DNA of 64,000 nt from Aquabacterium humicola. Lineage in GTDB: Bacteria > Pseudomonadota > Gammaproteobacteria > Burkholderiales > Burkholderiaceae_C. The position numbers and the translations under genes were made by a program. Position 1 is the stretch's first letter. Each line of letters opens with the position of its first letter. The notes under the pieces were generated by a model that did no database searches, had not been told where the DNA came from, and saw only the letters and a program-made list of their open reading frames with translations. The stretch is taken from assembly GCF_030167915.1 (NCBI RefSeq), contig NZ_JARGNB010000001.1, positions 1,054,001 through 1,118,000 of the forward strand, read 5' to 3'. Below, piece by piece: positions 9,414-18,642 of this stretch.

Positions 9414-11182
9414 CACTTCACCTCGTCAGGGAAGTGCCGCTGCACGCAGCGCACGACGTTCGGCGCCGCCTGGCCGAGGCCGCAGATCGACGCATCGATC
9501 ATCACCGCCGACAGGTCGTCCAGCGTCGCCTGGTCCCATTGCGCCGCTTCCATCAGCTGCGCGGCCTTCTGCGTGCCGACGCGGCACGGCGTGCACTGGC
9601 CGCAGCTCTCGTCGGCGAAGAAGCGCATCGCGTTCAGCGCCGCATCGCGTGCACGATCGGCCTGCGACAGCACCGTCACCGCGGCCGAGCCGATGAAGCA
9701 CCCGTGCGGCTGCAGCGTGTCGAAGTCCAGCGGCACGTCGGCCAGGGTGGCCGGCAGGATGCCGCCCGACGCGCCGCCCGGCAGGTAGCCGTAGAGCACA
9801 TGGCCCTCGGCCATGCCGCCGCAGTATTCGTCCACCAGCTCGCTCAGCGTGATGCCCGCCGGCGCCAGCTTCAGCCCCGGCTCGCGCACGCGGCCGCTGA
9901 CCGAGAACGAGCGCAGCCCCGTGCGCCCATGCCGGCCGAAAGACGTGTACCAGGCGGCCCCCCGCTCGACGATGTCGCGCACCCAGTACAGCGTCTCGAA
10001 GTTGTGCTCCAGCGTCGGGCGCCCGAAGAGGCCGACCTCGGCGATGTACGGCGGCCGCAGCCGCGGTTCGCCGCGCCGGCCCTCGATGCTCTCGATCATC
10101 GCGGACTCCTCGCCGCAGATGTAGGCGCCGGCGCCGCGGCGCAGTTCGAATCGCGGCAGCGGGCAGGGCGGGTCGGCCTGCAGCTGCGCGAGCTCGGCTT
10201 CGAGCAGCGCGCGGCAGCCGGCGTACTCGTCGCGCAGGTACAGGTACACGGCCTCGATGCCGACCACCGCGGCGGCGATCAGCACGCCTTCGAGGAAGCG
10301 GTGCGGATCGCGCTCGAGGTAGGTGCGGTCCTTGAAGGTGCCGGGCTCGCCTTCGTCGATGTTCACCGCCATCAGCCGCGGCGCCGGGTAGCCGCGCACG
10401 ATGCGCCACTTGCGGCCGGCCGGGAAGCCCGCGCCGCCGAGACCGCGCAGGCCGGCGTGGTCGAGCGCGTCGATGACCGCGTCGCCAGGCCGCTCACCTT
10501 GCGCGATGGCCGCCGCGGTGCGGTAGCCGCCACGCGAACGGTAGGCCGCGTAGCCGACATGGCCCGGCGTGATGCCGTGCTGCGGCGGCGTGATCGCGCA
10601 GGGGGCCATCGCAGCCGGATCGAAATCCGCCTCGGCGTCCGGGCCGGGGTCGTGGCTGAAGCCGCCGCCGGCCAGCGCGGCCTGCACGGCGGCCACGTCG
10701 GCTCGCGGCAGCGGCCGCTGGCCGACCACCGCGACCGGCGCCTGCTCGCAGCGGCCGACGCAGGGCACGTGGCCGACGCGCACGTCGGCCGGGGCGATGG
10801 CTTCGACCCCCGCCTGCAGCGCGGCCGCACCCGCCATCGTGCAGGCCAGGCCATCGCACACCCGCACCAGGGCCCGCGGCGCCGGCACGTCGTCGGCGGC
10901 CACCTCGAAGTGGTGATAGAAGCTCGCAACCTCGTAGACCTCGACCACAGACAGGCGCATCTCGGCGGCCAGCGCGACGAGGTGGCGCTCGTAGATCAGG
11001 CCGTAGCGGTCGTTGAGTGCGTGCAGCAGCTCGATCAGGCGGTCGCGCGCCTGGGGGCCCGCGCCGACCAGCGCACGCACGTCGGCGAGGGCCTGCTCAT
11101 CGGGCTGGCGGCCTTTCAGGCGGCCGGGGCCGCGGCGGCGGCCGGGCGACGGATCTTCGGAAGCGGCATCGGCGCGGGTCAT
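9413..11182 (-). CDS. fdsB: Formate dehydrogenase diaphorase, fused gamma-beta subunits (FdsG-FdsB)
   Basis: This subunit takes electrons from FdsA and reduces NAD+. The 589-residue chain fuses two usual subunits. Residues 25-180 are NuoE/FdsG-like with a [2Fe-2S] set (Cys109, 114, 141, 145). Residues 200-589 are NuoF/FdsB-like, with the NAD/FMN motifs GLGGAGFPAGRKW, NIDEGEPGTFKDR and ICGEESAMIESIEG, and a C-terminal [4Fe-4S] motif SCGQCTPCRVG plus CGLG. The start is placed at ATG 11182, before the first conserved helix; no strong ribosome site is visible and upstream in-frame codons exist. It is the first gene of the operon and is divergent from a DUF885 gene. Confidence 0.93.
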   Translation of the reverse strand: MTRADAASEDPSPGRRRGPGRLKGRQPDEQALADVRALVGAGPQARDRLIELLHALNDRYGLIYERHLVALAAEMRLSVVEVYEVASFYHHFEVAADDVPAPRALVRVCDGLACTMAGAAALQAGVEAIAPADVRVGHVPCVGRCEQAPVAVVGQRPLPRADVAAVQAALAGGGFSHDPGPDAEADFDPAAMAPCAITPPQHGITPGHVGYAAYRSRGGYRTAAAIAQGERPGDAVIDALDHAGLRGLGGAGFPAGRKWRIVRGYPAPRLMAVNIDEGEPGTFKDRTYLERDPHRFLEGVLIAAAVVGIEAVYLYLRDEYAGCRALLEAELAQLQADPPCPLPRFELRRGAGAYICGEESAMIESIEGRRGEPRLRPPYIAEVGLFGRPTLEHNFETLYWVRDIVERGAAWYTSFGRHGRTGLRSFSVSGRVREPGLKLAPAGITLSELVDEYCGGMAEGHVLYGYLPGGASGGILPATLADVPLDFDTLQPHGCFIGSAAVTVLSQADRARDAALNAMRFFADESCGQCTPCRVGTQKAAQLMEAAQWDQATLDDLSAVMIDASICGLGQAAPNVVRCVQRHFPDEVK

Positions 11183-11269
11183 GTCGGTGTGCGGGCGAAC
11201 CTTGGCTGGAGCCGGATCATTGTGCCGCCCACCTATCATGGCCGCCCTCGACAACGATCAAGCCGCACG

Positions 11270-13108
11270 ATGCCCACGAAGCGCCCTGCCCTCGCCCTGA
11301 TCGCCCTGGTCGCCACGGGCGCGCTGACCGCCGCCGGCGCCTCGGCCCAGACCGTCACCACGCCCGCCGCCGCACCGGCCGCCGCGGCCAGCCCGGACGC
11401 CGACGAAGCGCGCAAGCTGCACGCCTTGTTCGACGCCCACTGGGAAGCGTCGGCGCGCGATTTCCCGGAGTGGGCCACCTTTCGCGGCGACCAGCGCTTC
11501 AACGACCGCTGGACCGACAACCGCCCGGCCGCCCGCGACGCCCGCGACCGCGCCACGCGCGAGCGGCTGCAGCAGCTGCGCGGCATCGATCGCTCGAAGC
11601 TCGGCGCCACCGACCAGGTGTCGCTGGACATGGCGCTCGAACGCGCCGAGCGCGACGTCAGGCACCAGGCCTTCGCCGGCTTCCGATCGATGACGATCGG
11701 TGCGATGCGCGGCGTGCACACCGCGCTGGCCGAGGTGCTGCGCTTCAACCCGAGCGGCACGAAGGCGCAGGTCGAGATGATGCTGGCCCGCCTGGCCGCG
11801 GCGCCGGCCTTCCTCGACCAGGAGATCCTGAACCTGCGCGAAGGCATGCGGCTGGGTTGGGTGCCGTCGAAGCCGGTGCTGCAGCGTGCGCTGGTGGCGC
11901 TGGACGGCCTGCTGGTCGCGCCCGAGGCGAGCCCGATCTTCGACCCTTTCAAGACGCTGGGGTCGGCCATTCCGCCCGACGAGCAGCGCCAGCTGCGCGA
12001 GCGCGCGCTGAAGTCGATCGCGACCGAAGCGCAGCCCGCACTGCGCCGGTTGCGCGAGTTCATCGCCGGCCCGTACATGGCGGCGGCGCCGGCCGAGGGC
12101 GCGCTGTCCGGTTATCCCGGCGGCGCCGAGGTCTACGCGGCGCTGGTGCAGGAGCACACGACCACCACGATGACGCCGGACCAGATCCACCAGATGGGGC
12201 TGGATCTCGTCGCCCAGCTGCGGCGGCAGATGGAAGAAGTGATGCGCGGGAGCGGCTACACCGGCACCTGGGACAACTTCATCAAGTACCTCAACACCGA
12301 CCCGAAGTTCTTCCACGCCAGCCCGGAGGCGATGCTGGCCGGCTACCGCGAGATCGCCAAGCGCATCGATCCGGAGCTGCCCAAGCTCTTTGCCGAACTG
12401 CCGCGCATGCCCTACGGCATCCGCGCGATACCGGCGTACCTGGGCCCCGGCGCCGCGGCCACCTACGTGCGCGGCACCGCCGACGGCCTGCGCCCCGGCT
12501 GGTTCAACGCCAATACCCAGGCCTACAAGGCGCATCCGATCTGGACGATGGAAACCCTGGTCGCCCACGAGGCCGTGCCCGGCCACCACCTGCAGGGCGC
12601 CCGCGCCGTCGAGCAGAAGGACCTGCCGGCCTTCCGCCGCGGCGCGTTCTACACCGCCTACGGCGAAGGCTGGGCGCTGTATGCCGAGACGCTGGGGCCG
12701 GAGCTCGGCCTGTACGCCGACCCCTACAGCCGCTTCGGCCACCTGCAGGCGCAGATGTTCCGGGCGGCGCGGCTGGTGGTCGATACCGGCCTGCATGCCA
12801 AGGGGTGGACGCGTGAGCGGGCGCTCGCCTACATGATCGAGCAGACCGCCAAGGACGGCGAGTCGATGGCCGCCGAAGTCGACCGCTACCTGTCGAACCC
12901 GGGCCAGGCGCTGGCCTACATGGTGGGGCAGCAGCGCATCCTGGCGCTGCGGCAGAAAGCGCAACAGACGCTGGGGAACCGCTTCGACATCCGCCAGTTC
13001 CACCAGGTGATCCTCGACCAGGGGCCGATGCCGCTGGACGTGCTGGAGCGTCAGGTCGACGCCTGGATCGCCCGGGTGAACGCGACCCCGGGCGCGCCTG
13101 GCCGGTGA
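11270..13108 (+). CDS. DUF885 family protein, probable secreted metallohydrolase
   Basis: This 612-residue protein has a signal peptide (about 25 residues, ending in ASA-Q) followed by a DUF885 domain. The family is distantly like zinc peptidases. The candidate metal motif HEAVPGHH is present (His433, Glu434, His439), and a conserved YGEGWALYAE segment follows. It should act in the periplasm on an unknown peptide or ester. Length and domain order are normal. Divergent from fdsGB with 87 bases between the starts, it looks monocistronic. Confidence 0.85.
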   Translation: MPTKRPALALIALVATGALTAAGASAQTVTTPAAAPAAAASPDADEARKLHALFDAHWEASARDFPEWATFRGDQRFNDRWTDNRPAARDARDRATRERLQQLRGIDRSKLGATDQVSLDMALERAERDVRHQAFAGFRSMTIGAMRGVHTALAEVLRFNPSGTKAQVEMMLARLAAAPAFLDQEILNLREGMRLGWVPSKPVLQRALVALDGLLVAPEASPIFDPFKTLGSAIPPDEQRQLRERALKSIATEAQPALRRLREFIAGPYMAAAPAEGALSGYPGGAEVYAALVQEHTTTTMTPDQIHQMGLDLVAQLRRQMEEVMRGSGYTGTWDNFIKYLNTDPKFFHASPEAMLAGYREIAKRIDPELPKLFAELPRMPYGIRAIPAYLGPGAAATYVRGTADGLRPGWFNANTQAYKAHPIWTMETLVAHEAVPGHHLQGARAVEQKDLPAFRRGAFYTAYGEGWALYAETLGPELGLYADPYSRFGHLQAQMFRAARLVVDTGLHAKGWTRERALAYMIEQTAKDGESMAAEVDRYLSNPGQALAYMVGQQRILALRQKAQQTLGNRFDIRQFHQVILDQGPMPLDVLERQVDAWIARVNATPGAPGR

Positions 13109-13128
13109 GGTCGACCGCGCGGACGGCC

Positions 13129-13163
13129 GATAAAGATTGGCAATGACACTTATCTGTTCAATC
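13129..13163. promoter_or_regulatory. Inverted-repeat site upstream of ahpC (possible OxyR site)
   Basis: GATAA at 13129 and TTATC at 13150 form an inverted repeat 21 bases apart, and GATTG/CAATC overlap it. This lies in an AT-rich stretch within otherwise GC-rich DNA, about 75 bases before the ahpC ATG. The spacing of about two helical turns suits OxyR, a usual regulator of ahpC. The match to the OxyR consensus is partial. Confidence 0.35.
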
Positions 13164-13237
13164 AAACCACGCAATGCTGCGCCGCAGCTAAAGTCTGGCT
13201 CGTTGTGACCCCTCTACCCACTACAAGGAGCCGGAAC

Positions 13238-13801
13238 ATGTCCCTCATCAACACCCAGATCAAGCCCTTCAAGGCAACCGCGTACCACGCCGGCAAGTTC
13301 GTCGACCTGACCGAAGCGAGCCTGAAGGGCAAGTGGTCGGTGGTCTTCTTCTACCCGGCCGACTTCACCTTCGTCTGCCCGACCGAGCTCGGCGACCTGG
13401 CCGACCACTACGACACCTTCAAGTCGCTGGGCGTGGAGATCTACGGCGTGTCGACCGACACCCACTTCACCCACAAGGCCTGGCACGACACGTCGGACAC
13501 GATCAAGAAGATCAAGTACCCGCTGGTCGGCGACCCCACCGGCACGCTGACGCGCAACTTCGGCGTGATGATCGAGGAAGAAGGCCTCGCGCTGCGCGGC
13601 ACCTTCGTGATCAACCCCGAAGGCCAGATCAAGCTGATGGAAGTGCACGACAACGGCATCGGCCGCGACGCCTCGGAGCTGCTGCGCAAGGTGCAGGCGG
13701 CCCAGTACGTGGCGAGCCACCCGGGCGAAGTCTGCCCCGCCAAGTGGACGCCGGGCGCCGAGACCCTCGCGCCGTCGCTGGACCTGGTCGGCAAGATCTG
13801 A
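13238..13801 (+). CDS. ahpC: Alkyl hydroperoxide reductase, peroxiredoxin subunit AhpC
   Basis: AhpC reduces hydrogen peroxide, organic peroxides and peroxynitrite in the cytoplasm and is recycled by AhpF. It is 187 residues, the same length as E. coli AhpC. The peroxidatic Cys47 lies in DFTFVCPTE and the resolving Cys166 in GEVCPAKW, as in typical 2-Cys peroxiredoxins. A strong ribosome site (AAGGAG) precedes the ATG at 13238. ahpF follows 182 bases downstream in the same direction, separated by hairpins that may set the AhpC:AhpF ratio. Confidence 0.97.
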   Translation: MSLINTQIKPFKATAYHAGKFVDLTEASLKGKWSVVFFYPADFTFVCPTELGDLADHYDTFKSLGVEIYGVSTDTHFTHKAWHDTSDTIKKIKYPLVGDPTGTLTRNFGVMIEEEGLALRGTFVINPEGQIKLMEVHDNGIGRDASELLRKVQAAQYVASHPGEVCPAKWTPGAETLAPSLDLVGKI

Positions 13802-13857
13802 CCTTCCCACCCCCGTAGCGGCCTGGCGGCCGTTGCCCCCTCGGGCCTTCGCCCTCT

Positions 13858-13948
13858 CCCCCTCAAGGGGGCACCACCAGCGGCCCGGCGGAGCCGGTTC
13901 CGCGGTGGTCGCTTGACGAAGCCCTGACACCTGCGCTGCGCGCAGGTG
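13858..13948. repeat. REP-like palindromic cluster between ahpC and ahpF
   Basis: Three stem-loops follow each other in this non-coding gap. CCCCCT-CA-AGGGGG is at 13858-13871. A nested palindrome CCACC...GGTGG enclosing CCGGC-GGA-GCCGG is at 13874-13908. CACCTGCG-CTGCG-CGCAGGTG is at 13928-13948. I recall similar strings between genes of related Burkholderiales, so a REP-type element is likely; partial terminator or mRNA-stabiliser activity for ahpC is inferred. Confidence 0.55.
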
Positions 13949-13983
13949 CCGGGCTGACTTTCGCCTTCGCACGGAGATTCGCC

Positions 13984-15570
13984 ATGCTGGACACCGCCCT
14001 GAAGACGCAACTGAAGGCCTACCTCGAGAAGCTGCAGCGCCCGATCGAGCTGGTCGCCGCGCTCGACGACACGCCGAAGTCGCAGGAACTGCGCGCGCTG
14101 CTGGTCGACATCGCCGGGCTGTCGGCCAAGGTGAGCCTGGTCGAACGCACCGACGCGGGCCAGCGCACGCCGTCGTTCTCGATCGGCCTGCCCGGCGAGC
14201 CGGCGCGCATCCGCTTCGCCGGCATCCCGATGGGCCATGAATTCACGTCGCTGGTGCTCGCGCTGCTGCAGACCGGCGGCCACCCGGCGAAGGTCGAGGC
14301 GGCGCTGATCGAGCAGATCCGCGCGCTCGATCCGGCGCAGGACCTGGTCTTCGAGACCACCATGTCGCTGTCGTGCCAGAACTGCCCGGACGTCGTGCAG
14401 GCGCTGAACCTGATGGCGGTGCTGAACCCACGCGTGCGCCACACGACGATCGACGGCGCACTGTTCCAGGCCGAAGTCGAAGCGCGCCAGATCATGGCGG
14501 TGCCGACCGTGCACTTGAACGGCGCCGTCTTCGGCCAGGGCCGCATGGGCCTGGAGGAGATCGTCGCGAAGCTGGACACCGGTGCCGCGCAGCGCGACGC
14601 CGCGCGCCTGCATGCCAAGCCGGTGTTCGACATGCTGATCGTCGGCGGCGGCCCGGCCGGCGCCGCGGCCGCGGTGTACGCGGCGCGCAAGGGCATCCGC
14701 ACCGGCGTGGTCGCCGACCGCTTCGGCGGCCAGACGCTGGACACGCTGGGCATCGAGAACTTCATCTCGGTCAAGGAAACCGAAGGGCCGAAGTTCGCGG
14801 TCGCGCTGGAGCAGCACGTGCGCGAGTACGAGGTCGACGTGATGAACGCGCAGCGCGCCGAACGCCTGCTGCCGGCCGACGAACCGGGCGCGCCGATCGG
14901 CGTGCAGCTGGCCAACGGCGCGACCTTGCGGGCGCGCAGCATCGTGATCTCCACCGGCGCGCGCTGGCGCGAGGTGGGCGTGCCCGGCGAACGCGAGTAC
15001 CGCAACCGCGGCGTCGCCTACTGCCCGCACTGCGACGGCCCGCTGTTCAAGGGCCAGCGTGTCGCGGTGATCGGCGGCGGCAACTCGGGCGTCGAGGCGG
15101 CGATCGATCTCGCGGGCCTCGCGCGCGAGGTCACGCTGCTGGAGTTCGCGCCGCAGCTGCGTGCCGACGCGGTGTTGGTGAAGAAGCTCGAGAGCCTGCC
15201 GAACGTGCGCGTGGTCGTGAACGCGCAGACCACCGAGATCACCGGCGCGGCCGGCAAGGTCAACGGCCTGCGCTACCGGGACCGCACCGTCGGCGCGGAA
15301 CACGAGATCCCGCTCGAAGGCATCTTCGTGCAGATCGGCCTGCAGCCGAACACCGAGTGGCTCAAGGGCACGCTCGCGCTCAGCAAGCACGGCGAGATCA
15401 TCGTCGACGCCCGCGGCGCGACCAGCCTGCCCGGCGTGTTCGCGGCCGGCGACGTCACCACGGTGCCGTTCAAGCAGATCATCATCGCCGCCGGCGATGG
15501 CGCGAAAGCCGCGCTCGGCGCCTTCGACCACCTGATCCGCACGCCGGAGCCGGTGCTCGCTGCCGCGTAG
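13984..15570 (+). CDS. ahpF: Alkyl hydroperoxide reductase, flavoprotein subunit AhpF
   Basis: AhpF carries electrons from NAD(P)H through FAD and two disulfides to AhpC. The 528-residue chain has the expected order. The N-terminal double-thioredoxin domain has CQNC (Cys131, Cys134). The FAD-binding motif [12 protein letters not shown] lies near residue 220. The redox pair CPHC is at Cys347/Cys350, and a second nucleotide-binding motif is [14 protein letters not shown]-terminal GVFAAGDVT motif closes the FAD site. All redox residues are intact. Confidence 0.97.
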   Translation: MLDTALKTQLKAYLEKLQRPIELVAALDDTPKSQELRALLVDIAGLSAKVSLVERTDAGQRTPSFSIGLPGEPARIRFAGIPMGHEFTSLVLALLQTGGHPAKVEAALIEQIRALDPAQDLVFETTMSLSCQNCPDVVQALNLMAVLNPRVRHTTIDGALFQAEVEARQIMAVPTVHLNGAVFGQGRMGLEEIVAKLDTGAAQRDAARLHAKPVFDMLIVGGGPAGAAAAVYAARKGIRTGVVADRFGGQTLDTLGIENFISVKETEGPKFAVALEQHVREYEVDVMNAQRAERLLPADEPGAPIGVQLANGATLRARSIVISTGARWREVGVPGEREYRNRGVAYCPHCDGPLFKGQRVAVIGGGNSGVEAAIDLAGLAREVTLLEFAPQLRADAVLVKKLESLPNVRVVVNAQTTEITGAAGKVNGLRYRDRTVGAEHEIPLEGIFVQIGLQPNTEWLKGTLALSKHGEIIVDARGATSLPGVFAAGDVTTVPFKQIIIAAGDGAKAALGAFDHLIRTPEPVLAAA

Positions 15571-15578
15571 ATCGAGTG

Positions 15579-16376
15579 TTACTGCGTCGCGGTGATGCCG
15601 CCGTCCAGGTACAGCACCTGGCCGGTGACGAAGGCCGCGCCGGGGCTGCAGAGAAACACCGCCGCGCCGGCCACGTCGGCCGGCTCGGCGATCCGCCCGA
15701 GCGGGATGCGGGCGGTGATCTGCTCGCGCGTCGCCGGGTTGTCGAGCCAGTGGCGGGCCATCTCCGTGCGCACGACCGTCGGCGCGAGGCCGTTGACGCG
15801 GATGCCGTGCGGCGCCAGCTCGGCCGCATGCTGGCGCACCAGCATCTGCAGGCCGCCCTTGCTGCTGCAGTAGGCCGAGTAACCGCGCCCGCGCAGGCCC
15901 AGCTGCGCCCGCACCGACAGCAGCTGCAATTGCGCGCCGCCCCGGCCACCGGCGATCTGCGCTTTCGCCGCCGCCTGCGCGAGGAACATCGCCGCCTTCA
16001 GGTTCAGCTGCAGCACTTCGTCGTACGCCGCTTCGGTCACGTCGAGCAGCGGCTCCTCGCGCTGGATGCCGATGCAGTTGACGAGGACGTCCAGCGGTCC
16101 GGCGGCGGCCACGCCGTCGCGGATCGAGGCCACCGAATGGGCATCGATCACCGTGATCGCGGCCTCGTGGCCCGCGGCGCGCAGCCGCTCGGCGACAGCG
16201 GCCGCCTTCGTCTCGTCGCGCCCGCCCACCACCACGCCGGCGCCGGCGATCGCCAGCGCCCAGGCGATCGCCTCGCCGATGCCGCCGGTCGCGCCGGCGA
16301 CCAGTGCGCGCTGTCCGCGCAGGTCGAACAGCCCGCGCAGGCTGGCGGAATCGAGCGGCGGCGTGAGGCTCGTCAT
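15579..16376 (-). CDS. Short-chain dehydrogenase/reductase (SDR)
   Basis: This 265-residue classical SDR resembles gluconate 5-dehydrogenase-type enzymes. The cofactor loop is GATGGIGEA; the Asn-containing segment is VNCIGIQ; the catalytic Ser is in LLSVRAQ, with Tyr and Lys in YSAYCSSKG. The C-terminal YLDGGITATQ is typical. Substrate is unknown; its place at the end of the RpiR/IolC/Liv gene set suggests oxidation or reduction of a sugar, polyol or sugar acid. The start at 16376 is four bases from the LivH stop, so it is translated as part of the same operon. Confidence 0.85.
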   Translation of the reverse strand: MTSLTPPLDSASLRGLFDLRGQRALVAGATGGIGEAIAWALAIAGAGVVVGGRDETKAAAVAERLRAAGHEAAITVIDAHSVASIRDGVAAAGPLDVLVNCIGIQREEPLLDVTEAAYDEVLQLNLKAAMFLAQAAAKAQIAGGRGGAQLQLLSVRAQLGLRGRGYSAYCSSKGGLQMLVRQHAAELAPHGIRVNGLAPTVVRTEMARHWLDNPATREQITARIPLGRIAEPADVAGAAVFLCSPGAAFVTGQVLYLDGGITATQ

Positions 16377-16380
16377 GGGC

Positions 16381-17301
16381 TCAAGTGTCCAGCACGCTCT
16401 TCTTGCCGAACAGCCCGCGTGAACGCCAGGTGACGATGGCGATGAAGAGCAGGTACATGCTCATCAGCGACCACTCCGACGCGTAGGCGCCGGTCAGGCC
16501 GACGACCAGCCCCACCATCAGTCCGGCGATCACCGCGCCCCACAGCGAACCGACGCCGCCGAGCACGATGATCAGGAAGGCCGGCACCACCGCATCGACC
16601 CCCACCTGGGGCCGGATGCCCCAGATCGGCGCCATCACCACGCCGGCCAGCGCCGCCAGGGCGACGCCGAGCGCAAACACCAGCATGCGCAAGCGCGAGA
16701 GGTTGATGCCCAGCGCGCGCACCATCTCGCTGTCGTGCGCGCCGGCCTTGATGATCGCGCCATAGGGCGTGAACTCGAGGAACAGCCACAGCAGCACGAT
16801 CATCGCCAGCGCGAAGCCGGTGGCGAAGAAGCGGTAGCGCGCGTAGATCAGGTCGCCGATCAGGACGGCGCCATTGAGTGCCTCCGGCAGCGGCAACTGC
16901 TTCTCGGTGGCGCCCCAGCCCAGGCGGATCAGCTCCTCGATCACCAGCGCGGCACCGAAGGTCAGCAGCAGGCCGTAGAGCGGATCGCGGCCGTAGGTGC
17001 GGCGCAGGCACAGCTCGAGCAGCAGCCCGAAGGTGCCGACGAACACCGGCGCCAGCGCCAATGCCAGCGCGTAGCGCAGCTCGACCGGCAGGCCGCGGTA
17101 CCACTGCTGCAGCTCGGGGAACCAGCCGAGCTGCGGCGCAATCACGAACAGCGCCGCGTACATGCCGAGCGCGAACAGCGAGCCGTGCGCGAGGTTGATC
17201 GTCTCCATCACGCCGACGATCAGCATGAAGCCGAGCGCGATCAGCGCGAACAGCAGGCCGAGCGACAGCCCGTTCAGCAGGTGCGGCAGCAGCTGAGCCA
17301 T
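16381..17301 (-). CDS. livH: LIV-type ABC transporter permease (LivH family)
   Basis: This 306-residue inner-membrane permease belongs to the branched-chain amino acid (HAAT) family. It begins with the conserved LLNGLSLGLLFALIALGF helix, then GVMETINLAHGSLFALGMY, typical of LivH, and continues with about eight helices. It should pair with the LivM-like permease encoded divergently at 22465. The ligand need not be an amino acid: neighbours are sugar-acid/polyol enzymes. It lies ten bases downstream of the binding-protein gene. Confidence 0.9.
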   Translation of the reverse strand: MAQLLPHLLNGLSLGLLFALIALGFMLIVGVMETINLAHGSLFALGMYAALFVIAPQLGWFPELQQWYRGLPVELRYALALALAPVFVGTFGLLLELCLRRTYGRDPLYGLLLTFGAALVIEELIRLGWGATEKQLPLPEALNGAVLIGDLIYARYRFFATGFALAMIVLLWLFLEFTPYGAIIKAGAHDSEMVRALGINLSRLRMLVFALGVALAALAGVVMAPIWGIRPQVGVDAVVPAFLIIVLGGVGSLWGAVIAGLMVGLVVGLTGAYASEWSLMSMYLLFIAIVTWRSRGLFGKKSVLDT

Positions 17302-17311
17302 GCGGGAAGGA

Positions 17312-18625
17312 TCAGACCTCGTAACTCGGCGTGGCCTCGTAGCTCTCCAGCTTGCACGCCGCCGCCGCGTCCTTGTCCTGCACCTCCTTCGGATCGACCT
17401 GCGCGAGGATCTTGAAGATGTCGTCCTTCTCCGCCGGCGCGTCGTTGTAGCTGGCCATGTAGATCGTCTGCTGGCACTGGTGCGTGGCCGGGTCGATCCA
17501 CGCATCGAAGTGCTGCAGCCGGTCGGCCGCGGCCATCTTGCGGCCCTCAAGCTTCTTGATGACGGCCAGGTTGTTCGTCGTGCCGGCCTCCTCGACGCAG
17601 CGCAGCAGCTCGCGCGTGGCCATGTAGGCGTTGTGATAGACGTTGCCCGGCACGCGGATCGCCATGCCCGGGTACTGCTTCTGGTACGCGGCGACGAACT
17701 CCTTCACGCCGGGCAGGTTCAGCCGGTAGTACCAGGTGGTGCCGAAGACACCGAAGATCGCCTCCGGCCCCAGGCCGTAGACGTCGGGCCAGTCCTGCTG
17801 GTTGTTGATCCACGCGGCGGCCTGGTGCATCTTCAGCTGCACCACCTGCTGGCGCAGCGCCTTGATGTCGTCGCCGCCGACCGCGGTGGCCACCACCTGC
17901 GGCTTCAGCTGCTGCAGCTTCAGCAGGTAGGGCGAGAAGTCGCGCGTGTTCTGCGGCACCAGCAGTTCGTCGATCACCTTGCCGCCATTGGCCTCGATCA
18001 CCGCGCGCGTGGCCTTCGAGGTGTTGTGGCCCCACACGTAGTCGTTGGTCAGCAGCACCCAGTTCTTGCCGCTGGTCTTCATCGCGTTCTTGACGATGGC
18101 CTGCGAGAAGTTGCTGCCGTTGCCGTCCCAGACGAACTTGACGCGGTGGCAGTCCTTGCCGGCCTCGGTCGGCGAGCTGGAGTTGGTGTTGAGGAACACC
18201 GTGCCGTACTTCTGCGCCACCTGCGAGATCGCATTGGCGACGCCCGAGTGCACCGCGCCGATCAGGAACGCGGCCTCGTTGCGCGTGATCATGCGTTCGG
18301 CCACGCGCGAGCCGGTGGCCGGCGTGGTCTCGGTGTCCATGTGCAGCGCCTCGATGCGCCGGCCGAGCACGCCGCCTTTGTCGTTGAACTCCTTGATGGC
18401 CATCATCGCGCCCAGCCGCTCCTCGCCGCCGGAGGCCGCGTACTGGCCCGATGCGTCCATCGTCAGCCCGATCACCAGCGGCTTTTTCTGCCCGGCCTGG
18501 GCCCACGCATGGTTGTGCTTCCACGGGCCGTAGAACGGCGCGACGCCGTAGAGCCCCGCGCCCAGCAGCGCCAGGCCCGATTGCCGCAGCAGCGCGCGGC
18601 GGTTCGGATGCTCGAGTTCGCTCAT
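17312..18625 (-). CDS. LIV-type ABC transporter substrate-binding protein, Tat-exported
   Basis: This 437-residue periplasmic binding protein belongs to the Leu/Ile/Val receptor class (type 1 fold). The N-terminus has a twin-arginine signal (NRRALLRQSGLALLGAG) with probable cleavage after HAWAQA near residue 43. The mature part starts with LVIGLTMDASGQYAASG, the usual first strand and ligand loop, and includes IGAVHSGVANAI and the hinge region. Ligand specificity cannot be read. It feeds the LivH/LivM/LivG/LivF parts encoded around it. Confidence 0.9.
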   Translation of the reverse strand: MSELEHPNRRALLRQSGLALLGAGLYGVAPFYGPWKHNHAWAQAGQKKPLVIGLTMDASGQYAASGGEERLGAMMAIKEFNDKGGVLGRRIEALHMDTETTPATGSRVAERMITRNEAAFLIGAVHSGVANAISQVAQKYGTVFLNTNSSSPTEAGKDCHRVKFVWDGNGSNFSQAIVKNAMKTSGKNWVLLTNDYVWGHNTSKATRAVIEANGGKVIDELLVPQNTRDFSPYLLKLQQLKPQVVATAVGGDDIKALRQQVVQLKMHQAAAWINNQQDWPDVYGLGPEAIFGVFGTTWYYRLNLPGVKEFVAAYQKQYPGMAIRVPGNVYHNAYMATRELLRCVEEAGTTNNLAVIKKLEGRKMAAADRLQHFDAWIDPATHQCQQTIYMASYNDAPAEKDDIFKILAQVDPKEVQDKDAAAACKLESYEATPSYEV

Positions 18626-18642
18626 GTTGATCTCCTCGGGGG

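Noticed and set aside
6789-9788. 999-codon plus-strand frame opposite fdsA
   Set aside because: Low-complexity R/H/A/D-rich translation with no motif; fdsA on the other strand is unambiguous.
13802-13983. Small gene between ahpC and ahpF
   Set aside because: The stretch is made of stem-loops; no start with a ribosome site or conserved coding pattern was seen.
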